Made by a program: the position numbers and the translations under genes. The notes below the pieces were generated by a model, which ran no database searches, was not told the origin of the DNA, and worked only from the letters and a program-made list of their open reading frames with translations. A DNA stretch of 64,000 nucleotides from positions 2,573,195-2,637,194 of the forward strand of contig NC_088942.1 in the NCBI RefSeq assembly GCF_033473495.1, given 5' to 3'. How positions within the stretch are numbered: the first letter of the stretch is position 1; the number at the start of each line of letters is the position of its first letter. The stretch is from Cercospora beticola (Eukaryota; Ascomycota; Dothideomycetes; Mycosphaerellales; Mycosphaerellaceae). Of this stretch, positions 21,366 to 32,188 are shown piece by piece.

Positions 21366-23867
21366 TCAAGGCGTCACACTTCTGTCGATTTTAGGCAACT
21401 TCTTCCCACTTTGCTCGTTAACCTCTATTCCAATCTTCTCCAACCCTTCCCAAGCGTCCGGAAACTTCGTTCTGGCCCAGGATTCCACCTCATCCTGCTT
21501 CTCGGCATGACCCGCAGTGGCATCGTATAGGCTGCCGAGCAAGAAAGCATCAACGTCGACCTCGTTCTTTCCCTCTGCCTCTTCCACGCTCTTGAGGGCC
21601 AGATCAATGTCACCATTGCCAGCTAGGGCGGCAGCATACGATGCCCACATGCTCTGGTCGAGCTCGATACCCATCTGCTTCAGCTTTGACCACAATTGCT
21701 TGGCGCGCAAGTCGCCAAATGGCGCTTTCTCGCATGCACGTAGAGCGATGTGAATGCTGTTGTAAGTAGGACCTTCTTTGGAAGCAACAATGTCGTCCCA
21801 GAAAGCCAGTGCCTGCCGAGGTCGACCGCAGGCGGTATATGCAATCATCATGGCATTCTGAAGGTATGTATTGGTGGTAATGTTGTAGTCGAGCTTCAAT
21901 TGATTGTGAATGAGCTCCAGACTGTCCAGATCTCGCAGCTTTGCGGAGCACAGGAAGGAAGTTACGTATGTGTCGATTACCGGCATGGTATCTTCTCGTG
22001 AGTGGCGACGCATCTCGTTGAAAATAAAGACTGCCATGTCGGGCCGCTCGCGGGTGAAGAAGCTGGCCATAGCCGCGGTGCGCTCCGATCGTGGCATCTC
22101 ATCGAACACTGTTCCCAGAATCTTGTACGCGTCCCACGCACGGGACGTTGGGTTATCAGGGTTGAGACAGAATGCGAGAAGTGTAGACCGAATCTTGTCG
22201 CGCTCAGCAGAAGAGTAGTGATGAGCGTGTGTGTTGAGTAGGTCAATCACGTCGTGCATTTCGTCGCGGTTGAGATGCAACAACGCCAATGCTGTCACAG
22301 TGGTTGACTCAAAGCGCGCCCTCCGATCTGCCAGATCCATGGCTACATTCATGACTGTGTCGAAGTCGTGACGCTTGCTCTGGCACAATGCCACAATGAG
22401 CTCATTCACTGTTGGCACGTCTTCATTCGAGGAGAGGTCCATGGCCTGCAGATTCTTGTACGCGATGAGGGCACCATCCACGTCATTGACCTTCAAGCGA
22501 TATTGTATCTGTAGTTGATATGTGCGGGCATCAGGTTCAATACTTCTGGCTTGTCCCAGAGCGATGAATCGCTCCGCAAGATACGGGTCCTGTTTTGACG
22601 TTGCGTACTTGACCAAGCCGTTGATAGTCGTGATATCAGGCACCCTCCACTGCGCGGGGTCCAAAATGTCTTCGTTGGACTTTTGCATAACATCCAGCAT
22701 ACGTCCAATCTCGTCTGCGCCTTTGCCGGTGGCGGCAGCCCAGATGAAGATAGCATCCCACAGAGGCTTGGGAGGGTTGTTGGTCATGGCTTGCCGCACG
22801 ACTTGATGGCCGAATTCGAGTTGTTGGTGGGAGACGCACCACCGCAACACAGAGTCAAAGTGGAATGCCAGACCTCTTTCGAGTTCTTCGTCGCCATAGC
22901 CATGCTCGGTGGAAGAGTCCCAGTACTGCTTCCACCATGTCTGTACAGCTTCGAGATTTGCGGTGCGGATATAGAATGCGAGCATGGGCATTGCGAGGTA
23001 TTGTGGCGGCGGGCGGAGTGACTCTCGTTCACTGATCATGTTCAGTGTTTCAAGCAAATCGCGCTCACTGTTGCCTTTGGACACGGCTTCCAAGGCTGTG
23101 ATCCAGTATGACTCCAGGTGTTGTGCGGTGCTCGCTGTACCCTCGTTGGCATCTTCGTTGTCGATCTCGGCTTCGCTGGGGCTGACGCGCTCTGTAGAAG
23201 CTGAGCCCAATTTTTCAATCTCCTCGACCAAATTCCGTGCTGCTAAGTAGTGGCCGGCCAAGCCCAACATTCTGATGTGACTGAGGTTAGCTCTGTATCG
23301 AACTGCGCCATTGAGAGATTGCCCCTTCTGAAGAACCAAGGAGGAGAGTTTGAGATGGGCCTCGGTGACTGGCGCACGAGTCTTCCTCAATGCTTTCGTA
23401 ATGCGTACCAAGAGCTGCGATGATATGTAACGGCGCGGGGAGGAGCCTTGTTCTTCAGCAGCCCAGCAATACTCGAGACTTGATGCAACCAGTTTGGCGG
23501 TGCGGTCGTTGACGCGGCAGTGAGTGGATGAAAAGAATTGTTTCAGGGCCTGGGAAATGTCTTCAGGCGGAGGCAAACGAGCATTCATGCGCTGCATTTT
23601 CGCCAAATGCATCATTTCTTCCATGCCGGGCTCCAGGTCAGCTTCCTTCACCTGTCTCTTCTTGGGCCCGAACATATTGAGGTCGAAGAATGTCCTCCGC
23701 TGCTCGGCAGAAGCCATAGCTCTGCCATGCTGTGCCGTCCATGATCGAGAGCCATTGCGTGATCTGCTCAGCGAGGTGTATGCTTGCCGCCGCGGACACG
23801 CTCGGTGGAGGATGGGTTCGTTGGCGAGGATCCGGCGGAGGACATAGCGGGTGAGGTGGGAAGGCAT
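21366..23867 (-). CDS. pentatricopeptide repeat (PPR) protein, mitochondrial
   Basis: This is a single-exon gene of 833 residues. The N-terminus (MPSHLTRYVLRRILANEPI, rich in R and lacking acid residues) is a typical mitochondrial presequence. From about residue 190 on the protein is a chain of helix-turn-helix units of about 35 residues. Recognisable PPR-like units include GDLRAKQLWSKLKQMGIELD, TYNSIHIALRACEKA, and NTYLQNAMMIAYTACGRPRQALAFWDDI (quoted in part), best preserved near 640-760. PPR proteins bind mitochondrial RNA in a sequence-specific way for processing, stability or translation. The length is similar to fungal mitochondrial PPR factors. The start at 23867 is 235 bp from the divergent start of bS18m. 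The target RNA cannot be predicted. Confidence 0.85.
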   Translation of the reverse strand: MPSHLTRYVLRRILANEPILHRACPRRQAYTSLSRSRNGSRSWTAQHGRAMASAEQRRTFFDLNMFGPKKRQVKEADLEPGMEEMMHLAKMQRMNARLPPPEDISQALKQFFSSTHCRVNDRTAKLVASSLEYCWAAEEQGSSPRRYISSQLLVRITKALRKTRAPVTEAHLKLSSLVLQKGQSLNGAVRYRANLSHIRMLGLAGHYLAARNLVEEIEKLGSASTERVSPSEAEIDNEDANEGTASTAQHLESYWITALEAVSKGNSERDLLETLNMISERESLRPPPQYLAMPMLAFYIRTANLEAVQTWWKQYWDSSTEHGYGDEELERGLAFHFDSVLRWCVSHQQLEFGHQVVRQAMTNNPPKPLWDAIFIWAAATGKGADEIGRMLDVMQKSNEDILDPAQWRVPDITTINGLVKYATSKQDPYLAERFIALGQARSIEPDARTYQLQIQYRLKVNDVDGALIAYKNLQAMDLSSNEDVPTVNELIVALCQSKRHDFDTVMNVAMDLADRRARFESTTVTALALLHLNRDEMHDVIDLLNTHAHHYSSAERDKIRSTLLAFCLNPDNPTSRAWDAYKILGTVFDEMPRSERTAAMASFFTRERPDMAVFIFNEMRRHSREDTMPVIDTYVTSFLCSAKLRDLDSLELIHNQLKLDYNITTNTYLQNAMMIAYTACGRPRQALAFWDDIVASKEGPTYNSIHIALRACEKAPFGDLRAKQLWSKLKQMGIELDQSMWASYAAALAGNGDIDLALKSVEEAEGKNEVDVDAFLLGSLYDATAGHAEKQDEVESWARTKFPDAWEGLEKIGIEVNEQSGKKLPKIDRSVTP

Positions 23868-24102
23868 CGTCAGTCCATGAGCGGTGAGTCGTCTGCTGCC
23901 GGTCTATATCGTCCTCGCCGGCGGAGACAGCACAGTGAGAGGCGGAGGGGAGAGCTCCGTCGATGATGCGGGCGAGATACATCGCATGCACGTCTCGATG
24001 CATTTGTCTTGGCATCTCCGCTCACGCCGCAGCCCGACGACTTTCCTCGCCGACACCCCAATCGAGCACACGACATCTCTACCAACTCATTACATCTCCG
24101 CC
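23868..24102. promoter_or_regulatory. bidirectional promoter region between two mitochondrial genes
   Basis: Only 235 bp separate the start codons of the PPR gene (-) and bS18m (+), so both 5' leaders and core promoters must fall here. The region is GC-rich and I see no TATA box. The inference rests on geometry alone. Confidence 0.5.
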
Positions 24103-24865
24103 ATGTCGCTCGAGCAGTCCTTCCGCCGGCTCGCAATCCGCAGCAAACCCATCTGCCAGCAATGCCGCCGCTCTTTCGCGACATCACCGGCGACGAGGCA
24201 GCAGAGCAACGCAACGGCCGCCGTGGCTGGTATGAATATATCTAGTCCGCCTCTGCGGACAGTACGTCTAACAGCATCCAGACCTCTTCTCCAACAGCGC
24301 ATCGCAATCCACAAAAACGGCGACTGCCTCCCGCCCAAGCCCCGCTGCCATCGCCAGCACTCCCTCCTCCGAATCTCCCACCGAATCGCCCAACTTTACG
24401 CTGGCCCGATCTGCGATTCAGCTGGCAGGTGAAGCACGTCGCCTGCAAGTGCAACGACAACTTGCCCTCGACACGGAGCGCGGCTGGAACAGGCAAGATT
24501 TGGAACGACAAGCGGCGCATCGCAAATGGAAGGCCGGTGATGTTTACGCTCCACATGATTTGACTGGCATTGAAATGGCAAAATGGAAGAAGCTGCGGAG
24601 GAGGTCGAAGCCCAAGTATGATGTGGTGGATCAGCTGAATTTGAAGCCCATTGATTTATACAAGAACTTCTCCATCATGAGCGAGTATGTTTCGGAGATG
24701 GGCAGGATTAAGCACAGCAATGAGACAAATCTGCGGCCCGTGAATCAGAGGAGGATGGCAAAGGCTATTCGCAGGGCGATTGGAGTGGGTATCTTGATGC
24801 CGAGCACGCATCGTCATCCTGAAATTCTGCGGATCGAAAATAAGACTGGGGCGAGAGGATATTGA
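24103..24865 (+). CDS. RSM18: mitochondrial small ribosomal subunit protein bS18m
   Basis: Two exons (24103-24229 and 24282-24865) give 236 residues. The 52-nt intron (GTATGA, CTAAC branch, CCAG) joins ATAAVA to DLFSNSAS in phase. The N-terminus (MSLEQSFRRLAIRSKPICQQCRRSFATSP) is a mitochondrial targeting sequence. A polar, Ser/Pro-rich linker follows, then the S18 domain (about 140-230): DVYAPHDL, PIDLYKNFSIMSEYVSEMGRIK, the RNA-contacting TNLRPVNQRRMAKAIRRAIGVG, and MPSTHRHPEIL. This is the fungal bS18m pattern, a component of the mitochondrial 37S subunit platform. The gene is head to head with a mitochondrial PPR protein, which fits shared expression for organelle translation. Confidence 0.9.
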
Positions 24866-25918
24866 ATGCAGAGTAGGGCAAGGGGGAGTTGAAGACGAAT
24901 GCAACGAAACTGCAGCGCGGATGTCGGAGGCCGGAAGAGGCCTGATGGGCGAGGGATACTGTACGAAATGGAAAAGAGCCAGAAGCGCTGAGCAATGTAC
25001 GATTATCTGGGAACGTCGGTCGCTGCATGCAGCCACAGGAGCATGTCTCGTTGCCACGAGAGGCAGCGTGGGCTATCTTGGGTGCATTCAGCATAGCAGC
25101 CCCGTCATGGAGGATGTTGGCGACAGACATGGACTGCATCGATCAATTCTCCGCTGATAAAGATCTCTCATTTGGTCTGAGAGGGTTCACTGATCGGCAC
25201 CTTCAGATGCCCTTTGCTCAGAAGTTATCTGTCCGCCCACATATATCGGCGCCTCAAGATGGAACATTCTGCTCTGGCCGCGCACCCGTTAGAACAGGAA
25301 GCACGAACAACGGCAGCGCTGCAAATGCAGAGAGCTCATGAGAGCGACTACGGGACCAATGAAGATGCTTGATGAATAACCGCTCGTCGTCGCACTTGCA
25401 CATCTCGCGTTGCGCAATACCAGTGCCAATGGTGATCAGAAACAAAGCCTTGGCAGGCAGAGCAACCACATGTCCTCCACTTCACTCCAGTCTGTGACAC
25501 AGACAACGCACTCGCCACTCAGTTTACTGATCATTCGCCCATATTATTCATCGCCCAGCTGTATCTAGAGCTTCAACGATCTGCAACAACCTCCAGCGGG
25601 CAAGCGGAAAGCTGCGCATTCGCAAAGTCTAAACAACCACGAGCGGAGGCTGACATCGTCATGTGCGCCGATCCTAGTTCCAACAAGGTCTCCAACCATG
25701 ACTGAGCACTGGGATAAGCTCTTGAGGAAAGGGTATGCGACCATTGACCCCTCTCGTGACTTTGAGACTGACCTGGGAGATAGGCCGCCCGTCGGCCAGC
25801 TGCAATGACAGCGACGGCGGCTGCTTGCCTCCACTATCTTTGCCATTGAGATCAACTCCCGGTGAGCATTGGTATAAGAGTAGCTGATCTCCATCAATGA
25901 AGCCTTTCTTTCTTCGAA
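24866..25918. other. intergenic, about 1 kb, no gene seen
   Basis: This covers the 3' region of bS18m and the promoter of the amidase. Frames at 24921-25341 and 25565-25897 lack family resemblance and good start contexts. No repeats are seen. Confidence 0.4.
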
Positions 25919-27764
25919 ATGCAGAGAAATCTCAGCATTACCAGTGCGATCAACAATAATCCCATCAGGCCTTCTTCATCTTCCAACGTCACGAACATTG
26001 CTAATACGCAGGCCAAGATGCACGTCCTCCAACCAGTCCCTGTTCCGAAAGGAACTCCAGCTTTTGAAGAGAAACGCGAAAAAGTCATCGCTGAACTTGA
26101 AGCTTCGATTCCGAAGGACTTTTGGCTCCCGGAATCTTTCTTCAAGAACCCACCTTTGGACGTCACGTCTGTTCCTTCGACATGTGGAACTCTGACTCCT
26201 GCGGAGATCATCATTACAGAGCAGTATGATGCTACGGGCTTGGCAGCTGCTATTGCGAAGAAAGATTTGAGTGCTGTAGCCGTTGCCACGGCATTCTGTA
26301 AACGTGCCGCCATTGCGCATCAGCTTACTTGTTGTCTCACGCAGTATTTCATGGATGAGGCTTTGGATCGTGCAAGATACCTGGACGAGTATCTTGCCAC
26401 TCATGGAAAGACTGTTGGTCCTCTGCATGGCGTGCCAATCGGCGTGAAGGAACACATGGCGATCAAAGGCCATTGGTCGAGCTGGGGTTACTTTGATACC
26501 AGGGCTTGGAGTGAAGAGGACTCTTTGCTCGTGAAGATATTGAGAAATGCTGGGGCGGTTTTCTATGTCAAGACGAATCAGCCGCAGGGAATTATGCATT
26601 TGGAGAGTGATGGATGGGTGGGAAGGGTGAACAATCCGCATAACGTGAATCTTTCGTCGGGAGGATCGACGGGAGGGGAGAGCGCATTGCTGGCAATGAA
26701 GGGGAGCGTGCTGGGCTTAGGGACTGGTAAGTTCATCTACCACTCTAAAGCATTCATTCGATGCGTTTCCTGCTGATAATGAGACGTGCAAAGACATTGG
26801 TGGCTCGATTCGTGGCCCGTCAGCCTTCTGCGGTGTCTTCGGATATAAGCCAACTTCCTACACCGTCACGATGAAAGACATGATACCCATCGGCTTCCCA
26901 GCAGAACTCAACGTCCTCTGCTCTATTGGGCCCATGTCGCGCACTCTCCGCGACGTCGAACTCTTCATGCAGATCGTTGTGGGCAGTAAGCAATACCTAC
27001 ACGACCCACGCATCATTCCCTTCCCATGGACCGGGCTGTCGACTCCACGACCCAACCAACCCATCAAGATCGGTATCATGCTCAACGATGGAGTCATCAC
27101 ACCTCAGCCTCCTGTCCTTCGAGCTCTGGAATGGGCTCAGGATCGACTAAGCCAAGACTCGAACTTCATCCTCAAACCTTTCAAGCCTTACCGTGCGGAC
27201 CTTGCTATGAAGTATATCGGCGAGATGTACTGGCCTGACGCAGGTATCAACACGAAAGTTGCTCTCAAGAAGACTGGAGAGCCGATGCACCCTTTGACCA
27301 AGACGGTGCTTTCTCCAATGACAACGGACTTCGTCGACACTGAAGGTCCGGAAAAAGAGCAGACTGCAACTGAAATCACGCTGCAACGTGTCAGACGTGA
27401 TGATTTCAGATGTGAATTTGTGGAGAGCTGGAATGAACAGGATGTTGATGTCGTCCTCGCACCCTGTTTCGTTGGGCCAGCCAGTAAGCATGATACCGCA
27501 TTTTATTGGAATTATACTGCACTGTGGAACTTCGTGGATTATCCAGGAATTGTTGTTCCTACGCCTGTGAAAGTGGAAGGAAATGAAAAGTATACTAGCG
27601 ATTGGAAGGCGCTGAGTGAGAAGGATGCCCAAGTGAGACAACTGTGGGAAGAGGGAGGCTTTGAGAACGCGCCGATCAATCTGCAAGTTATTGGAAGGAG
27701 GTACCATGATAATCAATTGATTGGTATTGTTGGAGAGTTGGGGAAGGTTTTGGGCTTCGCATGA
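25919..27764 (+). CDS. amidase (amidase signature family)
   Basis: Two exons (25919-26726 and 26794-27764) encode 592 residues. The 67-nt intron (GTAAGT to CAAAG) lies inside the signature and joins GLGT to DIGGSIRGP. The Ser-cisSer-Lys triad is visible: the lysine in GVPIGVKEHM, the cis-serine in SSGGSTGGESALLA and the nucleophile in DIGGSIRGPSAFCGVFGYKPT (quoted in part). The enzyme hydrolyses a carboxamide to acid and ammonia; fungal relatives include acetamidase-type and fatty-acid-amide-hydrolase-like enzymes. A second start, at residue 34 (MHVLQPVPVPKG, 26018), fits better with family N-termini, and the first 33 residues are polar and Asn/Ser-rich. No signal peptide is present. The substrate is not evident. 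Confidence 0.88.
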
Positions 27765-28086
27765 GAGGACGCTTGGGAAATGGAATTCTTGGGCTTGAGG
27801 CGGTGGTCGTCGCTACTGTGAGAAAATCAGGGAGAGACAGGTTGTATGTGATGTTGACGGAGGCTTGGAGCCATGGCAATTATGGTGATCTATTTGTATT
27901 TCTGTGGATAGCCAGGCGTGAAACGCGGCGCCTTGTGATACTCCGGCTTCCTGTAAAACAGCCCTTCTTGTTGCGACTTCCGCAAGATCATCAAGTACAT
28001 AGTGTCGATACTGACCGTTTCAAAGTGATCAACGATCTGAACTTCACCTCACCTTTCAAGCCACAACGTCAAATCAGCGACTCGAA

Positions 28087-28713
28087 ATGTACTCCGCTCT
28101 TGCATTTGCGTTTGCCGCGCTGGCTGCTGCCACTCCAGCTCCACAAAAAGGCAGCAGTCCAGAAGATCCTCTTCGTGTCACCGCGACAGCACTGGAGGCT
28201 GGCAGTCAAGGCGATGGACAGAGCATCAATGCCGACCTTGGAAGTTTCTACATTGGCGGCAGGCCCACGGGTACACTTTCACCACCAGCCGGCGATACAA
28301 ATGAGTACGCCACGAAGAATACCATCTTCACGTATGTCAACTCCCAAGGTGGACTGGGTCTCTCGGTCGCGGTTCCTGGCGGGCAGCAAGTGTATGTCGA
28401 CAGCGGTGACGAGGCCAATGGATATCTCGCTGGTGGTCTGAAGTACACTGAAGCCGAGACAAACAAGACTCTTGGTGGCGTGCCTCTGTTTGAAGGCTTC
28501 GTCAACTACTACGATGGAATTATGAAGTTCGAAGGCCAAGACTGGATTGCTTGCCCGGTGGACTTCAAGGGACAAGTGCTTGCTGTCTGGGCCGCTTCAC
28601 GCATCTCACCAAACAAGGACCGCAATGGTTGTGTGGACTTTCAATTCAAGATTCATGAGCCTGTCGATGGGCCTCAGCTGGCTTGGGCGTACAAGTTCAA
28701 TCCTGGGCCGTAG
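28087..28713 (+). CDS. PhiA-like secreted cell wall protein
   Basis: This is a single-exon gene of 208 residues. The signal peptide is residues 1-16 or so (MYSALAFAFAALAAATPAPQ). The mature protein resembles Aspergillus PhiA and its relatives, small cell wall proteins linked to phialide development: INADLGSFYIGG, an Asn-Lys-Thr glycosylation site in the middle (ETNKTLGG), the FEGFVNYYDGIMKF block and a C-terminal CVDFQFKI. There is a pair of cysteines (in IACPVDF and NGCVDF) that could form a disulfide. It is expected in the conidial or hyphal wall. The start follows a short leader, and no intron is needed. Confidence 0.75.
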   Translation: MYSALAFAFAALAAATPAPQKGSSPEDPLRVTATALEAGSQGDGQSINADLGSFYIGGRPTGTLSPPAGDTNEYATKNTIFTYVNSQGGLGLSVAVPGGQQVYVDSGDEANGYLAGGLKYTEAETNKTLGGVPLFEGFVNYYDGIMKFEGQDWIACPVDFKGQVLAVWAASRISPNKDRNGCVDFQFKIHEPVDGPQLAWAYKFNPGP

Positions 28714-29633
28714 AAGATGTGCCCGAATGAGGTGTTGAGGGAAGATGAACTTGGGAGGGCTCTGGAGCACATCCGCCGACTGCGTTTTCGATCTGTGCGT
28801 CTGGTTCCGCCCAAGCATGTGAGATACAATCCTAATAGTGTTGCAGGTAGTGCAGGTCAAAGAACCACAGCAACTTCCAGATCATTTCGCGACGCTATTT
28901 CCGTAAAACGTTATCTTCCGCCTGTCTGGTTTTTCTGGTGAGCCTCAAATCTTCATCAATTAAGGGTCATTGTGAGGAGTGATTTGGTTCTTCTTCTTAC
29001 CACTACTAAGCACTGCCAAAGACTTGACATTGAATTGGAAGCATCAATCTGTTCTATCGCTATCTGACCGCATCCAACAACTCAGGTTCGAGGTTTTCTA
29101 GAACCAGCCTGAAGCTTGCCAGCTAAGCGTCTTCCTTTTACTAAGGCCTATATGGTGGACGTCTGGCAAATAGCGAATGCGGCTCGGGTCATTTTCTTCC
29201 TTATCTTCGGCTGTCTCGATCAACAATCTAAAGCGACCACTTTCTGCTCGAGAGCTACCGTGCGATAGTCTTGGACTGTATCTGACATCCTCTGCTGGCG
29301 AATGTCGCCCATCGGGACATGAAACGCAAGGAATTCATCACGCAAATACAGCACAACACATGCAAAGGTCTGGTCAGACTCTCTCACTGCCCACAGACAC
29401 AGATGCGCGACCTCTCAGCTGTATTCCATATCTGCTCTCGCTGCGGCTAGCTCGAAATGCTTGCATGTCTGTAACGAATCGTCCTGTGTAGCCTCCACAA
29501 CCTCTCGCCTACTTTTGAAGAAAACTTGGTATGCTAAGACCTCGGGCCTGGACTCCTTTCAAGATCTCGTTTTGATCGATGACGAACCTCACCTGTCGTA
29601 CGAGAAGCCCATGATGCTTCGCATTCGCGTCCT
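28714..29633. other. intergenic, about 0.9 kb, no gene seen
   Basis: Plus-strand frames at 29177-29491 and 29461-29787 were inspected; they lack family resemblance, and the second overlaps the NTF2-like gene antisense. The 3' end of the PhiA-like transcript should lie here. Confidence 0.35.
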
Positions 29634-30080
29634 TCACCAAATCCAATTGCTTCCGTCAGGAGCAGAGACTTTGGTTGGATTGAGAGCCGACACAGCAAGA
29701 AGGTTGCCGCACATCATGGCATGCGTCATGACTTTGTATCCGTCTTTGGTCTCAACCACGATGGCCGACACGGGCACATGTCGGTGATCTGTGAGAAGCT
29801 TGTCGTACACCTGCTTGGCGTTGTTGAAGCTCTCTTGTGCATTGCCTTTGCCACGGGACCCATCGGGCTGCACGACACTAAAGTCCTCGGTGATCCATTC
29901 CATGATGGTGCGGTGGTCTCTGCTATCGAAGATCTTGGTTGCCTTCGAGTCGTTTAGTATAGCTACGCTCCCTGCTGTCAGACCTCTTACTTCTTCGCCA
30001 AATGCCATCGCTGGATGCTCCCGCGTGGCCTCCCCGAAATCTCCGTCAGCCACAAAGGCATTGGTTGTGTAGGATGACAT
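29634..30080 (-). CDS. NTF2/SnoaL-like small protein at cluster edge
   Basis: From the methionine at 30080 (MSSYTTNAFVADGDFG) the frame runs 148 residues. An in-frame upstream methionine at 30167 would add 29 residues rich in H and Y that look like leader. The core (DHRTIMEWITEDFSVVQPDGSRGKGNAQ in part, then VPVSAIVVETKDGYKVM and MMCGNLLAVSAL) resembles an NTF2-like/SnoaL-like fold: helices followed by strands forming a cone. Such proteins act as cyclases, isomerases or dehydratases in some polyketide pathways. The frame ends abruptly at WIW; a donor (GTGAAG) overlaps the stop, so a short last exon may be missing. It is divergent from the reductase at 30441 with 360 bp shared. I place it in the PKS cluster by position and fold, not by proven function. 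Confidence 0.55.
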   Translation of the reverse strand: MSSYTTNAFVADGDFGEATREHPAMAFGEEVRGLTAGSVAILNDSKATKIFDSRDHRTIMEWITEDFSVVQPDGSRGKGNAQESFNNAKQVYDKLLTDHRHVPVSAIVVETKDGYKVMTHAMMCGNLLAVSALNPTKVSAPDGSNWIW

Positions 30081-30440
30081 GATGTTCAGGAGCTTGAAAT
30101 ACGCTTGGTGAAAAGTGTACAGCAGTCTCGTGTATTCACTGTGATGCAAATGTGTCAGGCAATGCAAGAGCTTCTATTTAAGTGCCCGCAAGTGGAGTCT
30201 CGGTTGTGGCTAAGGATCGAGCAGCTATAGCTCTTTGCATGCAGCATATGATGCATGACGCCATTTAGAGAAGTAACTCGCGGTCTGCAAGCTCCTGAAA
30301 GGGCGGCCGTATTCCAGCCTGCAGAGTGCATCCCCTCTCAAGCTTCATGACAGGCCAAAGCGTTTTTGTTCTGTGGGAGATCGTCTTGGCCGCTTTGCGA
30401 CTGCAGCGCATTGTCCCATCCCGGCACCAATCAATCAGCA
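30081..30440. promoter_or_regulatory. shared divergent promoter of NTF2-like and reductase genes
   Basis: The two start codons are 360 bp apart and face away from each other, the usual arrangement for co-regulated cluster genes. I could not identify a transcription-factor site with confidence, and the window holds no Zn2Cys6 regulator gene for the cluster. Confidence 0.4.
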
Positions 30441-31649
30441 ATGGCTTCTACGGGATATCCAACGTTCTTCGAAGACAAAATAGTCTTCCTCACTGGCGCC
30501 ACAGGCAATCTGGGATCATGTACTTTACACAAGCTCATCACGCAACTTCGCGTCCGATACGTGTATGCATTTGTGCGAGGCTCAAAGCACCAAGCTCTGG
30601 ACAAGTTGAAGCGAAAATTGGCACACAAGGCCACGTTTATCACAGATAGTGGCAAGGTGCAGTTCATCGTTGGCGATATACGCCTCCCAAGCTGGGGAAT
30701 GCGCTCCGACGAGCTGAGATTACTGCAGAACGAGGTCAGCATCGTCGTCCATACAGCGGCTAATCTGTCCCTTTTCGATCCAATCGCCGAGTGTATGAAG
30801 AACAATTGTGGTCCGGTCCTCGAACTAGCGCGTATGGCTGCAACGTTCGAAAAGATACAAAAGTTCGTTTTCGTATCCTCGGTCTACGTCAACTCTTTCC
30901 TTCCCGATGGCCTGGTCAGAGAGAAGTTGTATCCTCTCGAAGACTCTACGGGCGAAGAGATTGATCCAGAGCTGGAGCATGAAGAGATCAGTCGCACAGG
31001 GTCGTCCCGGTTTACCAAACACTTTCCCTGGCCGTATGCGCTGTCCAAGTACCTGGCGGAGAGACTGCTACTAACCAGATTCTCATCGTCACCCATGTTG
31101 ATTGTTCGATCCAGCACGATTGGGCCCGCATTTAATACGCCATATCCTCTCTTTGGCGACGAGGAATCATATCCCATTCAACACGTCGGCAAAATCTACA
31201 TGCGAAATCCCGATGCCAGCAATGTATGGCATGCACCTGCAAACTCTTCCTCGGGAACCAACGTTCTCGATGAATTGCCTGTCGACTGGGCATCTAATGT
31301 CCTACTGCTGCACATCGCAAAGGGAACCCATGGAATCGTCCACGCATCCGCCGGCACCTACATCAAACAGACCTCGAACGACGCACTCATGAACATATCG
31401 CACTCTGGTATAACCGGCATCAACAAAGCAATCCAATGGATCGCAGCGGAAAGCGGACCGCAATGTACATTGGCCAATTTGTTCGTCATCGGCAATCGTG
31501 ACTGGGACTTTAGCTGCGCAAAATCGGCGTCTTTCAAAGACATCGACGGTCCGCTAAGCACTCGCGTTACGCAGGAGCAAGCTCGAGCTTTCAATGATCG
31601 TCGCTACTCGGCTCTTCTTGAGCAGATCCGATCGGAGTCTATGAATTGA
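30441..31649 (+). CDS. stand-alone NAD(P)-dependent reductase (thioester/acyl-CoA reductase type)
   Basis: This single exon encodes 402 residues from MASTGYPTFFEDK at 30441; the frame opens earlier at 30366 with no resemblance. KIVFLTGATGNLGS is the TGxxGxxG cofactor motif of the extended SDR / male-sterility (NAD_binding_4) family. YVYAFVRGS, IVVHTAANLSLFD, FVFVSSVYVNSF, the catalytic pair in WPYALSKYLAE (Y-x3-K) and LIVRSSTIGPA follow in order. These domains reduce CoA- or carrier-bound acyl thioesters to aldehydes or alcohols, as in fatty acyl-CoA reductases and the R domains of NRPS-like enzymes. The C-terminal sterile domain of plant and animal fatty acyl-CoA reductases is not recognisable. 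Adjacent to the PKS and matched by a separate adenylation gene downstream, it is a good candidate for reductive release or conversion of the polyketide chain. Confidence 0.8.
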   Translation: MASTGYPTFFEDKIVFLTGATGNLGSCTLHKLITQLRVRYVYAFVRGSKHQALDKLKRKLAHKATFITDSGKVQFIVGDIRLPSWGMRSDELRLLQNEVSIVVHTAANLSLFDPIAECMKNNCGPVLELARMAATFEKIQKFVFVSSVYVNSFLPDGLVREKLYPLEDSTGEEIDPELEHEEISRTGSSRFTKHFPWPYALSKYLAERLLLTRFSSSPMLIVRSSTIGPAFNTPYPLFGDEESYPIQHVGKIYMRNPDASNVWHAPANSSSGTNVLDELPVDWASNVLLLHIAKGTHGIVHASAGTYIKQTSNDALMNISHSGITGINKAIQWIAAESGPQCTLANLFVIGNRDWDFSCAKSASFKDIDGPLSTRVTQEQARAFNDRRYSALLEQIRSESMN

Positions 31650-32188
31650 ATGGTCTGTAAATAGTGACAGTGTCGTGTCAAATGCACACAGTCTCTTCGA
31701 TCGCTGATCTGTGTTGCGACATGACGACGCGCTACGGCGCTTGTGAGCCAATGAATATCGTTTCACGAGAGCGATATCATTGTAAACTCGCGAGACCTAT
31801 GTCCATACTTTGGACTTGCGTTGAGCACTTTGTTTATGCACGTCGAGCTGTAGCTGTAGCTCTCGCATTAGGAAGTCGCAAGATACGTAAAGGGCTAGTA
31901 TTGGACGATCACAGCTAGCTTAGCCTAGCCGCATCTGGCCCCTGCAGCATAGCTTGCTCGTGGTATGGAGTGCAGCGTGGGGCTCAAATGACGCTTTGAG
32001 AGCACTGTGATTCTCGACAGAGCTGATGGGGAATTTCGAGAAAAGTCAGCAAGAGTTTTCTACGTAAATATAGACAGCCTCGGCCGACTCATGCGAGTCT
32101 CAGCAGCGTTGGAGTGAGCATTTGCACATTATATGTTGACTTCATTCAACGCGTTTGCTCAATCTGTCTGATCCCATAGATCGCAGAG
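31650..32188. promoter_or_regulatory. PKS promoter and 5' leader
   Basis: This 539-bp stretch separates two genes on the same strand. It contains AT-rich elements (for example TAAATATAG near 32065) upstream of the PKS start. No gene is seen. Confidence 0.35.

Noticed and set aside
30366..30440. Upstream extension of the reductase start
   Set aside because: The 25 extra residues have no resemblance to the family, and the methionine at 30441 directly precedes the conserved N-terminus.
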